From assembly GCA_025361565.1 (NCBI GenBank), contig JANYKN010000175.1:85078-149077 (forward strand): DNA of 64,000 bases, given 5' to 3'. Both the position numbers and the translations under genes were made by a program. The stretch's first letter is position 1. Each line of letters starts with the position of its first letter. The notes below the pieces were generated by a model, which was not told the origin of the DNA, ran no database searches, and saw only the letters and a program-made list of their open reading frames with translations. Source of the stretch: Bacteroidota bacterium (GTDB taxonomy: Bacteria; Bacteroidota; Bacteroidia; Bacteroidales; NBLH01). Positions 32,169 through 44,262 of this stretch are shown here, one piece after another.

Positions 32169-34316
32169 TTACTTTTTACAATAGACCTGCATTTGCTGGT
32201 TTGCATAAGGATTTCCTAAATTTGCAGCCATTTGCAAATCACTGCATCCTTCCTCTTTTTTATTGATTGCAATCCGGTCAATACCACGAAAATAATATGC
32301 AGCTGCTAGTTTCTCATCCAATTCAATGGCTTTACTAAAGTCAGGAATTGAAGCATTATAATTTTTCATTTTGCGATATACAATTCCTCTGTTTAAAAAG
32401 GCTGTAGCAAATTTAGGATCTTTTTCGATGGCGATATTATAATCGGCTATTGCACCTTGAAAATCGCCTTTGTTATCCTTGGCAAGTCCACGGTTTGAAT
32501 AAGCTGAGGCATTATCGGGAGTTATTGAAATGGCCTTGTTGAAATCTATAATCGCCTCATCCAACCTGTTCATTTTTCCTTTAATTACACCTCTATTAAC
32601 CAAAGCATTTTCGTATTTTGGATCTAAATCGATTGTCTTATTGTAATCATCCAGTGCTGAATTTAATAGTTTAATTCGTTGAGTTTCTGTTTTGGCAAAA
32701 TCAGAAAGATTTTCTTTGGCTAAGCCCCGGTTATGAAATGCTTCCACAAATTTGCCATTGAATTCAATAGCTTTGTCAAAATCCAAAATTGCAGACTTTA
32801 GCATTAAACTATCATTGATATCCTTTGCCCAGTCTTTTTTTGAAGTTCCCCGATTATAGAAAGCATGCGTATAATCAGGTTTTAATACAATTGCTCTGGT
32901 AAAATCCTCAATAGCCTGATCATGCTTTTTATCACGATCCTTAACACTTCCCCTGTTATTCCATGCTACCACAGCTTTTGGCGATTTTTCAAGTGTGTCG
33001 TTCCATAAAGTTAAACTGTTGCTCCAAATTTTACAACGTTCAAAACTAGCCACACCAATTGAAAACAGATATACACCGGTTAAACCATAAATAATTGTTT
33101 TTTGTCCTCGAAATTTATTTATCAGTTGAAATATCAAATATGCCATAAGAAGATAATAACCAATGGATGGAACATAGCTATATCTATCTGCTAAAATGGC
33201 ACTACCAACGGGAATAAGTTGCAAAAGCAAAAAGATATTGATGATAAAAAATGAAATACAAAACGTAATAATTTTAGATCGTTTCCGATAGTAAAAAAAT
33301 GCATAAACAACAAGCAATGCAGGAAACATAAAAAGCCAATAATAGGAAGGAATTTCTCTGGTAATGATATCAGGATAAGGATAAATAGCTGAAAGCCCTG
33401 TTGGAATTAACAATTTATATAAATACTGGGTAAACGCATATCCGGCAAAGCCAATCCTTTTGTAAAACTCATAACTATCCGCATCGTGCAAGGCATTTCC
33501 TGCTTGTTGAGCTTTAATTGCAATGATACCAAAAACGACTGCTAATATTAAAAATGGAATTTTTTCAAGGATAACTTTTCTTTCCAATAATTTTCTTCCA
33601 AAAAGAAAATCTATGGCAAAAAGGCTTACAGCTAATGAAACAGCTTGTCCTTTTGAAAATAACGACAAAATAAAAAGCAGAAATGAAATGAAGTAATATT
33701 TTAATTTATTGTGTTTTAAATAATATACATACGAAATTAGTGAAGCAATAAAAAATAAAGCGTACAAAACATCTTTTCTCTCCGATATCCAGGCTACTGA
33801 TTCAACATGTAAAGTGCTTAATCCAAATAAAAAACCTGTCAAAACAGCAATTTCAAACCGTCCCAAAAGAGCAAATGCCAACCAGAAAACCAAAAGTGTA
33901 CTTATCAAGTGCAAAATAAAATTAGTTAAATGATAAATCCATGGCTCTATTTCATCTTTTTTATCTACACCACCAATCTGGTAATCAACACTTAACGAAA
34001 GCATGGCCAAAGGATGATAATTTCCCATATAATATTCGGTAAAAATAGATTTCAGATTTTCGCCTGAAAGTTCTTTTAGCCAAGGGTTTTTCACCACATA
34101 ATTATCATCATCCCAATTGGTTATCTCATTTTTAAAAGAAGAAGAATATGCAATCATTGTTGAAATAGAGATAATACCTAACCAAATTATTATCTTATTT
34201 CGCGATACAGCAATGACAGGCTTAACTTTTTCAGTTTTTTTATTGATTACCTGTTTGCTTTTTTGTTGGATTTTCCGTTCTTGTTTCACCTTATTAATTT
34301 TCTTGCTGTTCCGCAC
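32169..34316 (-). CDS. Polytopic membrane protein with C-terminal TPR repeats (TMTC/PMT-like)
   Basis: 715 residues. A basic N-terminus precedes about ten membrane segments (50-440). The first external loop contains NWDDDNYVVKNPWL, typical of TMTC-like O-mannosyltransferase relatives, and LHVESVAWISERKDVLYALF is another hallmark. Residues 450-700 are TPR units (AWNNRGSVKDRDKKHDQAIE, AFLNRGIVYRKMKNYNASIP). It may glycosylate exported proteins using a lipid-linked sugar; this is inference. Single gene with a terminator beyond its 3' end. Confidence 0.8.
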   Translation of the reverse strand: MRNSKKINKVKQERKIQQKSKQVINKKTEKVKPVIAVSRNKIIIWLGIISISTMIAYSSSFKNEITNWDDDNYVVKNPWLKELSGENLKSIFTEYYMGNYHPLAMLSLSVDYQIGGVDKKDEIEPWIYHLTNFILHLISTLLVFWLAFALLGRFEIAVLTGFLFGLSTLHVESVAWISERKDVLYALFFIASLISYVYYLKHNKLKYYFISFLLFILSLFSKGQAVSLAVSLFAIDFLFGRKLLERKVILEKIPFLILAVVFGIIAIKAQQAGNALHDADSYEFYKRIGFAGYAFTQYLYKLLIPTGLSAIYPYPDIITREIPSYYWLFMFPALLVVYAFFYYRKRSKIITFCISFFIINIFLLLQLIPVGSAILADRYSYVPSIGYYLLMAYLIFQLINKFRGQKTIIYGLTGVYLFSIGVASFERCKIWSNSLTLWNDTLEKSPKAVVAWNNRGSVKDRDKKHDQAIEDFTRAIVLKPDYTHAFYNRGTSKKDWAKDINDSLMLKSAILDFDKAIEFNGKFVEAFHNRGLAKENLSDFAKTETQRIKLLNSALDDYNKTIDLDPKYENALVNRGVIKGKMNRLDEAIIDFNKAISITPDNASAYSNRGLAKDNKGDFQGAIADYNIAIEKDPKFATAFLNRGIVYRKMKNYNASIPDFSKAIELDEKLAAAYYFRGIDRIAINKKEEGCSDLQMAANLGNPYANQQMQVYCKK

Positions 34317-34502
34317 AAAATTATAATAATTCGCGATATGGGGAAAAAGTTTTAAACACTTTGAATTTCAGTTTTTAGCAGATTTGCGATGGTTTTATAA
34401 TCAAACAATAATCTGCTATGTTAATCTTAGTTAATTTAATTTTTGATTCATTCTATTTTATATTTTTGTACTGAAATATTATTGTTTAACTAAAAACAAT
34501 TT

Positions 34503-35084
34503 ATGTGTAAAGTTTATTTGGGCTTAGGCAGTAATCAGGGCGACCGCTTTAATTATATTCAACAAGCAACGCAAGCCATTGAACAAGAGATTGGAATAGT
34601 TGAACAAACTTCTTCTTATTACGAAACAGAACCATGGGGCTTTTATGATGATATTAGCTTTATAAACCAGGTTGTTAAAATAGATACCAGGCTTTCTGCC
34701 GAAAATGTATTAAAGCACATATTACTGATTGAGAAACAATTAGGGAGAAATAGAATTACAAGTGAACAAAAATATTCCAGCAGGGTTATTGATATTGATA
34801 TTTTATTTTACGATAATCAACATATTTCGTTACCAAATTTGGAGATTCCACATCCACATATTCATCAACGTTGTTTTGTTCTAAAACCCCTTAATGAAAT
34901 TGCCCCTGATTATGTGCATCCAGTGCTTGAAACCTCTATACAAAACCTTCTGAAAAATTGCATTGATAATTTGCATGTCAGAAAAATGACCGTGAAAGAC
35001 ATTTTTGAACAGCCCCTTGCTGCCGGATTGTCTACAAATTTTAATATTGATAATTATCATTTGAGAAGAGAAAGATCATTCTAA
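34503..35084 (+). CDS. folK: 2-amino-4-hydroxy-6-hydroxymethyldihydropteridine pyrophosphokinase (HPPK)
   Basis: 193 residues. YLGLGSNQGDRFNYIQQA, TSSYYETEPWG, EKQLGRNR, SSRVIDIDILFYD and PHPHIHQRCFVLKPLNEIAP are the conserved HPPK segments, including the two Asp residues that bind magnesium. It transfers pyrophosphate from ATP to the pterin in folate synthesis. The C-terminal 30 residues extend beyond the core. It starts an isolated gene; a -7-like TATTTTTG at 34461-34468 precedes it. Confidence 0.95.
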   Translation: MCKVYLGLGSNQGDRFNYIQQATQAIEQEIGIVEQTSSYYETEPWGFYDDISFINQVVKIDTRLSAENVLKHILLIEKQLGRNRITSEQKYSSRVIDIDILFYDNQHISLPNLEIPHPHIHQRCFVLKPLNEIAPDYVHPVLETSIQNLLKNCIDNLHVRKMTVKDIFEQPLAAGLSTNFNIDNYHLRRERSF

Positions 35085-35201
35085 ATTATCAAACTCCAGT
35101 CTAACAACTAATTCATATTCTAATTTTTGACAATTTTACCGAATAATTTGGTTTGATATACATCATCTTTTAATAAAAAGCTTAAATTTGCAAAAAATTA
35201 G

Positions 35202-36638
<1,437 letters not shown>

Positions 36639-36703
36639 TAAAAAGGTTGGAATCCAGCGTTTAGAGTGCCTAAAGTTGACGGTTCCTAACCAATAAATTT
36701 CAT

Positions 36704-36732
36704 TAAAAAGCTGTCGCATGGGCAGCTTTTTT
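36704..36732 (+). terminator. Terminator of ahcY
   Basis: AAAAAGCTG (36705-36713) pairs with CAGCTTTTT (36723-36731), followed by T residues. It overlaps the most upstream possible start of the next gene, which argues for that gene's start at 36745. Confidence 0.75.
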
Positions 36733-36744
36733 ATTTTAAAGAGA

Positions 36745-38607
36745 ATGGAAAAGAACAGAAAATCAATTTATACCGAAAAACTTGCCCAGTTTTTAAAAGA
36801 GCATGAAAAAGAAGTCAAACAAAATAGAATGGTTTCATTTGCAAGGCTCATTCTATTTTTGATTGCTATCGGCCTAATTATCTATTTCTGGTCTTCGGGT
36901 ATTTATATAATTCTAACAATAATCGGAGTAACGCTCATTCCTTTTTTATTGTTCATTAAACTCAATGTAAAATTAGCAGCAAGAATAAGGCATTTGAAAG
37001 AATTAATCACTATAAATCGTAATGAACTTGAAGGTATTAATGGTAATTTTTCTGTATTCCATTCGGGCAATGAGTTTGTAAATCCAGATCATCCATACAG
37101 TTACGATTTGGATATTTTTGGACAAGAATCAATATATCAGGCGGTTAATAGAACAAGTACGGCAGGAGGTGCAATTTCTTTAGCCGAAGCATTTAAAAAA
37201 CCTCTGCTGGATAATCAAAAAATAATTGAAAGACAAGATGCCATTAAAGAATTAGCCGAAAAATTGGATTGGCGACAGAATTTTCAAGCTACAGGAAATG
37301 TAGTTTTGGAAAATGAAACTGATAATTCTTCAAATTCAGGCTGGTTTCAGGCAAGAAAGCTTAATTATTCAAATGATATTGGATTTCATCAGGAAATATT
37401 AAACTGGCTTTCGGAACCTTTCTTTTTTATCAATAAGTTGATTCTTAAATATTTATTAATTCTGCTTCCAATAATATCCATAATTCTACTGGGTTTATTG
37501 ACTGCCGGTTTATTTCCCTTTATGGGTTTTGTGCTTTTCGGATTTGTTCTGCTCTTTATTGTCGGAATGTTTGTAAAAAAGGTCAACGAAATTCATACGC
37601 AAATAGGCCGAAAAGTGGAAATTCTCAAAAAGTATGAATCAATGCTGGTATTGATTGAAAAGCAGGATTTTAATTGTAGCTACTTAAGCCAGCAAAAATC
37701 AACATTAAACAAACGAACTATATTGGCTAGTCAGGAACTTAAAAGCCTGAAAAAATTGGCACGACATCTCGATAACCGGATGAATATTCTATTTGCTTTT
37801 TTTGCCAATGCATATTTTTTGTGGGATTTACAAATTGTTTTCTGCTTGGAAAAATGGCGTAAACAAAATATGCAAAATCTTCAACAATGGCTAAATGTAG
37901 TTTACGAATTCGATTTTCTCTCAAGCCTTGCTGGATTTACCTATAACCATCCCGATTATTGCACTCCGGAAATAAAAAATGGTGATTTTTATCTTGAAAT
38001 GGAAGCAGGCGGACACCCGTTAATAAAAGAATTAGTGCGTGTTAACAATGATTTGATAATTAATGGTCACAGTCAATTGTTAGTGGTTACCGGTGCCAAC
38101 ATGGCAGGTAAAAGTACTTTTCTAAGAACCATGGGGGTTAATATGATTTTGGCCTTGGCAGGAAGTGTTGTTTGCGCCAATAAATTTATTATAAGTCCAA
38201 TCCACTTGCATACCAGTGTGCGAACAAGCGATTCTGTACAGAAAAGTGAATCCTATTTTTTTGCGGAACTCAAGCGATTAAAATCTATTATTGACCGGAT
38301 GCAGGCTGGCGAAAGGCTTTTTGTAATTATTGATGAAATGCTTAAAGGTACCAATTCAAAAGACAAACATCATGGTTCTGAAGCGTTAATAGAACAATTA
38401 ATTCGGCTCAAAGCATCAGGGCTTATCGCTACACATGATATTGGTCTGGGCAGCCTGGCTGAAAAATATCCCGAAAATGTAAAAAATTATCGTTTCGAAG
38501 TTGAAATATTAAACGATGAACTCCATTTCGATTATAAACTTAAAACAGGTATCAGTCAAAACTTGAATGCTACTTTTTTGATGAAGAAGATGGGAATTAC
38601 TGTTTAA
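36745..38607 (+). CDS. MutS-like ATPase, membrane-associated subgroup
   Basis: 620 residues from the ATG at 36745; an in-frame ATG at 36718 lies inside the terminator hairpin of ahcY and is less likely. Two pairs of hydrophobic segments occur (near 40-85 and 225-280). The C-terminal MutS ATPase has Walker A VVTGANMAGKSTFLRTMG, a DSVQKSESYFFAELKRL stretch and Walker B LFVIIDEML, then KGTNSKDK. It lacks the mismatch-recognition domain of MutS. This family is common in Bacteroidota as an uncharacterised MutS-related protein; a role in mismatch repair is doubtful. Confidence 0.88.
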   Translation: MEKNRKSIYTEKLAQFLKEHEKEVKQNRMVSFARLILFLIAIGLIIYFWSSGIYIILTIIGVTLIPFLLFIKLNVKLAARIRHLKELITINRNELEGINGNFSVFHSGNEFVNPDHPYSYDLDIFGQESIYQAVNRTSTAGGAISLAEAFKKPLLDNQKIIERQDAIKELAEKLDWRQNFQATGNVVLENETDNSSNSGWFQARKLNYSNDIGFHQEILNWLSEPFFFINKLILKYLLILLPIISIILLGLLTAGLFPFMGFVLFGFVLLFIVGMFVKKVNEIHTQIGRKVEILKKYESMLVLIEKQDFNCSYLSQQKSTLNKRTILASQELKSLKKLARHLDNRMNILFAFFANAYFLWDLQIVFCLEKWRKQNMQNLQQWLNVVYEFDFLSSLAGFTYNHPDYCTPEIKNGDFYLEMEAGGHPLIKELVRVNNDLIINGHSQLLVVTGANMAGKSTFLRTMGVNMILALAGSVVCANKFIISPIHLHTSVRTSDSVQKSESYFFAELKRLKSIIDRMQAGERLFVIIDEMLKGTNSKDKHHGSEALIEQLIRLKASGLIATHDIGLGSLAEKYPENVKNYRFEVEILNDELHFDYKLKTGISQNLNATFLMKKMGITV

Positions 38608-38782
38608 CTATTTCAAAATTGGAAATTGTCCTGTTAATTCAAAGAAATTCAATAACCATATGTATTGTTGAACTACAAATGTGTAAGGCCAAGCAGATTA
38701 TTTAAAAAAATCATTATCCCTCCAAATTTACAGGTCACATATGATTTTTAATTTGTTTTTGCAGTAAATAAATGTTTGGGAC

Positions 38783-38815
38783 TTGTCTGAGTTCGATAGA
38801 AAATCTATATATTTG
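38783..38815 (+). promoter_or_regulatory. Candidate promoter for the histidine kinase gene
   Basis: TTG (38783-38785) and TATATTTG (38808-38815) are separated by 22 bases, close to the Bacteroidota -33/-7 arrangement. The start codon is about 130 bases downstream. Nothing else was recognised in the 38608-38945 gap. Confidence 0.4.
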
Positions 38816-38945
38816 TTAAAATTGAAGTATCAGATATCGAGTTATATATCCAGCATAATTTAACCTTTTACCTAATATCCGTTTAATAATATTGATTTAT
38901 AGTATACGTTTCGATAAATTTTAATTAACTGCTAAATTAAAAAAA

Positions 38946-40546
38946 TTGAAAAACAACAAAAATATACTAATTGCAGGAATCATATTAATGATAATTATAA
39001 TAACAGGTCATGTTATAATCCATCAGGTTGAAGACCGTCAAAAGCTTGAGCGACAGCAAACTACTATGCAGTTAATTGCAAATACTGCAAACACTCTGGA
39101 CCAACAATTATCCATGTCACTTTCCGCTACAAAGGCATTGGGAGCATTAATACAGGAATACGGAGATATCCCGGATTTTGATTCTCTTGCAAAACAAATG
39201 CTCGAAGTATATGGAGGTTTAGTTCTTTACAGTTGGCGCCTGGTGGTATTATCAAAAAGTGCTATCCCCTTAAAGGAAACGAATCAATTATAGAAGGTAA
39301 CCTTTTAACAAGCCCAAACCGAAAAACCGAGAGTTTAAAGGCTATCGAATCATCTCAACTTACACTAGCCGGCCCATTTGAACTTAGCCAGGGAGGGGTG
39401 GGCACAATTGGAAGATATCCTGTATTTATTTCTGGAAAAGACGGAAAAAAACATTTCTGGGGGTTTACAATTGTTGTCATTGATCTTATAGAATTGCTTG
39501 ACAAAACAGGAATCTCAAAATTGGATCAGTCCGGATATGACTATTGGCTTTGGAGAATTCATCCAGATACAAAATTACCTGAAATTTTTGCTTCTTCAGT
39601 CAAAAAACCAAACCATGATCTGTCGATAGATTTTTCAATTAACGTACCAAATAGCACTTGGACATTATCAGCCATGCCAAAAGCAGGATGGATTAACAAA
39701 GGAATAAGCCTGATTTGGCATATTTGTCTTATTCTCATTTCGTTAGTTCTATCAATATTTGTGTATTTATTATTGCAACGTACTGCTTTACTGAAAGATA
39801 GAACTGAAAATTTAAAGCGTAGCAAACAAGAACTCATTGAAGCAAATGCAACAAAAGACAAATTTTTTTCAATAATAGCACATGATCTTAGAAGCCCAGT
39901 TGGTTCACTTTTATCAATAAGTCAGTTATTGTCCGATAATTATCAGGATCTTGACGAAAAAGAACGAATGAATCTTATTTCTTTTATCAAACTAGGTTCT
40001 AATCAAACATTAACTCTATTAGATAATTTGCTGTTATGGGCTAGAAGTCAAAGTGGTAACATAGAATGGAAACCTGCAAAATTCGATATCAATGATACCA
40101 TCAATAATGTGGTAATATTATTTGAAAATGCAGCATCCAATAAGCAGCAGCAGATAATTGTTGAAACAAAAGGGGTGCTTCAGGTTTTTGCAGACAAAGA
40201 CATGATCACTACTGTTTTACGAAATCTGGTTTCAAATGCGATTAAATTTTCACCTATTAATAGACGCATAGTTATTTGCACTTCGGAATCAAACAAATCA
40301 ACTTGTGAAATAAAAGTTAAGGATTATGGAATAGGAATCCCTCCTGAAAAATTAACTGAGCTATTTCAATTAGACAATAACCAATCTACCAAAGGTACCA
40401 ATAATGAGTCAGGCACAGGCCTTGGACTCCTGCTTTGCAAAGAATTTATTGAGTTAAATAATGGAAAGATTATGGCCGAGAGTGTTTTGAATGAGGGTTC
40501 AAGCTTTTTTATTACAATACCTTTGGCTTCAGCAGAAATGCAATAA
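38946..40546 (+). pseudogene. CHASE-domain sensor histidine kinase with a one-base frameshift
   Basis: The first part (38946-39293, TTG start) has a membrane segment and the start of a CHASE sensor. The second frame continues from about 39220 to 40546 with the rest of CHASE (LAPGGIIKKCYPLKGNE), a second membrane helix, a HisKA H-box (FFSIIAHDLRSPVGSLL) and the ATPase N, G1 and G2 boxes (RNLVSNAIKFS, DYGIGIPPEKL, GTGLGLLLCKEF). Inserting one base after 39218 restores YGGISSLQLAPGG, the typical CHASE sequence, so one base appears lost. The gene is recently broken or the sequence has an error. Confidence 0.87.
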
Positions 40547-40639
40547 TTTATTTGAGTAATTAAAAAGCAGGATGTCAACATTACACATCCCGCCAATCAA
40601 TAATTTGATACATTAAAAGACAGGTTATAAGCCTTTGGT

Positions 40640-41152
40640 TTATATTTTAACTCTTCCCGCTTTGTAAAAACTCTTTTTATAATATTCCTGATTTAGATCA
40701 TCTACTGTAACCCCGCTCTTTGTAGCAGCATGAATAAATTTATTATCTGCAATATAAATGCCTACATGCGAAATCTTTTTACCGCTTATTTTGAAAAATA
40801 ATATATCGCCAGTTTTCATTTTATTTTTGCTAATGAATTTTACGTCTTTCACCATATCATATGATGAACGTTGTAATTTTTTTCCGTATACCTCGTTATA
40901 AACTGAACCTACAAAACCAGAACAATCTGTCCCATGCTTTGACTGACATGCATATTTATAAGGAGTCCCTTTCCATTCGGCCATTGATTTTATGAGTTCT
41001 TTGTTTTCATTGCCCTTGAGGTTTACTCCAAGTTTTTGAGAGTACACAGCGTAGAAATCAATATTGGCTAATTTATTCGAAGTTCCACAAGATTCAAGTA
41101 TTATAGAACCTGCAACAATCAATAAAAAATTAAATACTAATCTGCTTTTCAT
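40640..41152 (-). CDS. NlpC/P60 cysteine peptidase lipoprotein
   Basis: 170 residues. The signal peptide ends in a lipobox (SIILESCG). The catalytic Cys is in HGTDCSGFVGSVY, the first His in SHVGIYIADN and the third polar residue in IHAATKSGV. It should cleave peptide bonds in peptidoglycan stem peptides from the outer or inner membrane. It is a monocistronic gene. A weak hairpin (GGATGT/ACATCC near 40570-40590) lies between it and the convergent kinase gene. Confidence 0.9.
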   Translation of the reverse strand: MKSRLVFNFLLIVAGSIILESCGTSNKLANIDFYAVYSQKLGVNLKGNENKELIKSMAEWKGTPYKYACQSKHGTDCSGFVGSVYNEVYGKKLQRSSYDMVKDVKFISKNKMKTGDILFFKISGKKISHVGIYIADNKFIHAATKSGVTVDDLNQEYYKKSFYKAGRVKI

Positions 41153-41286
41153 TTCAATCCATTTAAAGTAAATAATTGATGTAAATTTATCAACTATACT
41201 TTACTTTTGCAAATTATTTCTTCATTTAACAGAAAAAATTATTCTATCTATGTGAAAATCAAACGGATCTGCAATTTAAAAGAATC

Positions 41287-42324
41287 CTAAACAGTATCTT
41301 CCTTTCGATACAAAATGTAATTTCTCCATTTTTCAATCGTATCAGCCATATCTTTAGGAAGTTCTGAATCGAAAAACATTTTTTCACCAGTTTTGGGGTG
41401 TATAAATTCAAGAGACTTGGCATGTAAGGCCTGCCGTGGTAACATGATAAAACAATTTTGAACAAATTGTTTGTATTTGGTAAATGTGGTACCTTTTAGT
41501 ATCTGATCGCCACCATATTCTTCGTCATTAAACAAAGGATGCCTTATGGAGCTCATATGCACCCTGATTTGGTGCGTCCTGCCTGTTTCAAGCTTACATT
41601 CTATAAGGCTCACATAATCAAAAGTCTCTAATACTTTATAGTGTGTCACGGCATGTTTACCAAATTCGCCTTCGGGAAAAACATGCATTATTTTTCTATT
41701 CTTCAGGTTTCGCCCTATGTGCCCGGTTATTGTGCCTTCTTTCTCATCAAAACTTCCCCAAACCAGCGCAATATATCTACGATTGATGGTTCTATCGAAA
41801 AACTGCTTTGAAAGATGTGTTTTGGCGTGTTCAGTTTTAGCAATCAGAAGAATTCCTGATGTATTCTTGTCAATCCTGTGCACAAGTCCCGGACGTGGAT
41901 CATTTTCAGAAAAAATAGGCAGGTTTTTTAAGTGATAAGCCAACGCATTGACCAATGTTCCTGAATAATGTCCATAACTTGGATGAACAACCATTCCTGG
42001 CTTTTTATTTATTATCATCAGTTCATCGTCTTCATAAACGATATCAAGCGGAATATCTTCGGCAATTATCTCAATTTCCCTTGGGGGATAATCAAAAACG
42101 ATGGTCACAACATCTTCAGGCCTGACCTTATAATTTGATTTTACTGGCTTTTCATTTACAAGAATATTACCTTCTTCTGCTGCTTCCTGTATTTTATTCC
42201 TCGAAATATTCTCTAGCTTGTTAGAAAGCCATCTGTCAATTCTCATTGCTGACTGACCTTTATCAACCACATACTTATAATGCTCAAACAAAGGGCTTTC
42301 GTCCTCAAGTATTTCTTCTATCAT
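41287..42324 (-). CDS. rluD: 23S rRNA pseudouridine synthase, RluD family
   Basis: 345 residues. An N-terminal S4 domain (MRIDRWLSNKLENISRNKIQ) precedes the catalytic domain with PGLVHRIDKNTSGILLIAKT (the active Asp in HRIDK) and LETGRTHQIRVHMSSIRHPL. It isomerises uridines in helix 69 of 23S rRNA. It is the third gene of a run with the T9SS cargo and PASTA genes. Confidence 0.93.
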   Translation of the reverse strand: MIEEILEDESPLFEHYKYVVDKGQSAMRIDRWLSNKLENISRNKIQEAAEEGNILVNEKPVKSNYKVRPEDVVTIVFDYPPREIEIIAEDIPLDIVYEDDELMIINKKPGMVVHPSYGHYSGTLVNALAYHLKNLPIFSENDPRPGLVHRIDKNTSGILLIAKTEHAKTHLSKQFFDRTINRRYIALVWGSFDEKEGTITGHIGRNLKNRKIMHVFPEGEFGKHAVTHYKVLETFDYVSLIECKLETGRTHQIRVHMSSIRHPLFNDEEYGGDQILKGTTFTKYKQFVQNCFIMLPRQALHAKSLEFIHPKTGEKMFFDSELPKDMADTIEKWRNYILYRKEDTV

Positions 42325-42346
42325 TTATATATTATTATTTCTACGA

Positions 42347-44233
42347 TTATTTAATTTTAATCAGCTTGCAGGAATAGTTCAGCGATTTTTTCTTATCCGT
42401 CAGCCGGATAATATATACACCTTCGTTCAGCCCAGAAAGGTTTATGGATGAATTATTATCCTGTATTGATTGGTGTACTAGACTTCCCGTTAAATTGCAA
42501 ATTGAGACCGTAACTTTTGAGTAGTCAAAATTATTTTCAAGGTAAATGGTTATATTATCATTTGCAGGATTTGGATAAATTTGAACAATTGGGATTGGCT
42601 TTTCAATTTCAGGGCCAATATCTGTGGTGAGAAATTTTCCAAAAAAAGGCCTAATCATCAGAGCGCCTTCATACTTAGAATTTGCCCACGAACCATTAAT
42701 ATTGTAGAAGATTTTGTCGTTGCGTTTGCGGTTTAAATCAAGGCCTACATTTAATAAATCTGAAGTAGTTTGCTGCCAGCCCACATAAAATACACGGTTT
42801 AGCACCAAGGTAGTATCATCAATATAATAGGTATGAAATTTATTTAATCCACCATCATATTCCGGTCTGATACCTTGACGATGATAGATAATCTGACCAG
42901 GCTTTCCGGCATTATCGTCCCAAATAGTCAGATAAAAATATTTTTGGCTTTTGTCGTTCAATGTTTTGTTAAAGTACATTTGAATGGCCTTTAATGTGTC
43001 TTGTTTTTTGCAATCAAATTTATAGGCCAACAATGCATTTTGAGTTCCTTCGCCAATCAATCCATAGCCAGCTTCTGCCGAGCCGTCATCGTAGGAATAA
43101 TAATCGTAGAATTTTTGGGTATAAATTACTTTGTTGTTATGAATTGGATCGTATGTGTCAGTTTCAATAAGAGAACAAATGGAAAAGCTTGCTGAATCAA
43201 TTGAATTGGTTAAAAAAAGATTGGAGTTGTCAAAAGCTGGGTCAATAATTGAATCACGAAGTGGTTCTAAATCTTTTGCCCCACCTAATAATGTGTCATT
43301 TAAGCTGTTGCCGCTATTTTCACGAAAAACCCAATAAATGAGTTTAACTAATCTCGTTTGATTATAATTATTCCGCAAAACAGAACTAACATTGGTTTTC
43401 AATTCAGCTTTTCGATCAATTAAAAAATGCTGCCAGGGCATGGATTCATAATTCTTAAGCAGTGATGCCATAGGATAAACAAAAGCAATATCATTATAAA
43501 TGGTGTCATTTGGTGTTCTGCCTTTGTCTAATTTTACATAATCGATATTCCATTGATCCACATTTCCAACTTCGCTTGGTTGTTTGTCACTGGACAAACT
43601 AGCTATATTCCGAAACCTGAATTTGAATCCTTTTTTTAAATATTTCTCAGGCCACACCTGAATAATTTGCTGCTGAAAATTGGTAAGCAGACTTCCTTCC
43701 TTTTTCCAAACTGTGTTCCAAACAGAATCTACAGGAGCATAAAATTCGAGAATCAACGAATCGCCTGTTTCAGGAAAATCACCAATTCCCTGCGGTTGAT
43801 AAAAAAAACTAAGATATATGGACTGATCTCCTGGATAATTTAGATTTATTGGATTTGAAGTCAGATTATCTGCTTTAAAATAATTTCCATAACCGGCAGC
43901 AGCATAAAATTCACCTTTCCAATCGATAGCATCCAAGGTAGCAACGCCAACCGAAGGAGGGTCAATTGCGTAACTTCCATTTACAAAGGCATCTTTGTCT
44001 GACCATAAATTTGGGTCAGGATAAATATTTGAAGTTGAAAAATCATCCCAAAAAGGCAATTCCAATGTATCAACCGAAGTGGTTGTTTTAAGATATTTTT
44101 GTTCCTGATAGCGTTTTTGTACAATAGGATTTCCATTTAATTGCATCAAAACCTCCTGGGCATTAAGGTTTATAGTAAAAAGGAGAAGAAGCCCTAAAAT
44201 AGTTTTCAGGTATAATGATCTTTTGTCTTTCAT
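42347..44233 (-). CDS. Secreted protein with C-terminal type IX secretion sorting domain
   Basis: 628 residues from the ATG at 44233 (MKDKRSLYLK), followed by a signal peptide ending LLLLFTINLNAQ. An in-frame ATG at 44260 adds nine residues and overlaps the upstream gene. The C-terminal 75 residues (VQIYPNPANDNITIYLENNF ... GLNEGVYIIRLTD) form a T9SS type A sorting domain. The middle is beta-rich without a recognised catalytic motif. It should be exported through T9SS and attached to or released from the surface. It strongly marks the Bacteroidota. Confidence 0.88.
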   Translation of the reverse strand: MKDKRSLYLKTILGLLLLFTINLNAQEVLMQLNGNPIVQKRYQEQKYLKTTTSVDTLELPFWDDFSTSNIYPDPNLWSDKDAFVNGSYAIDPPSVGVATLDAIDWKGEFYAAAGYGNYFKADNLTSNPINLNYPGDQSIYLSFFYQPQGIGDFPETGDSLILEFYAPVDSVWNTVWKKEGSLLTNFQQQIIQVWPEKYLKKGFKFRFRNIASLSSDKQPSEVGNVDQWNIDYVKLDKGRTPNDTIYNDIAFVYPMASLLKNYESMPWQHFLIDRKAELKTNVSSVLRNNYNQTRLVKLIYWVFRENSGNSLNDTLLGGAKDLEPLRDSIIDPAFDNSNLFLTNSIDSASFSICSLIETDTYDPIHNNKVIYTQKFYDYYSYDDGSAEAGYGLIGEGTQNALLAYKFDCKKQDTLKAIQMYFNKTLNDKSQKYFYLTIWDDNAGKPGQIIYHRQGIRPEYDGGLNKFHTYYIDDTTLVLNRVFYVGWQQTTSDLLNVGLDLNRKRNDKIFYNINGSWANSKYEGALMIRPFFGKFLTTDIGPEIEKPIPIVQIYPNPANDNITIYLENNFDYSKVTVSICNLTGSLVHQSIQDNNSSINLSGLNEGVYIIRLTDKKKSLNYSCKLIKIK

Positions 44234-44262
44234 ACTCCTATCAAACAGAAGCTTGAACAAAA

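Noticed and set aside
36718..36744. Upstream start for the MutS-like gene
   Set aside because: It lies inside the terminator hairpin of ahcY, and a better start follows at 36745.
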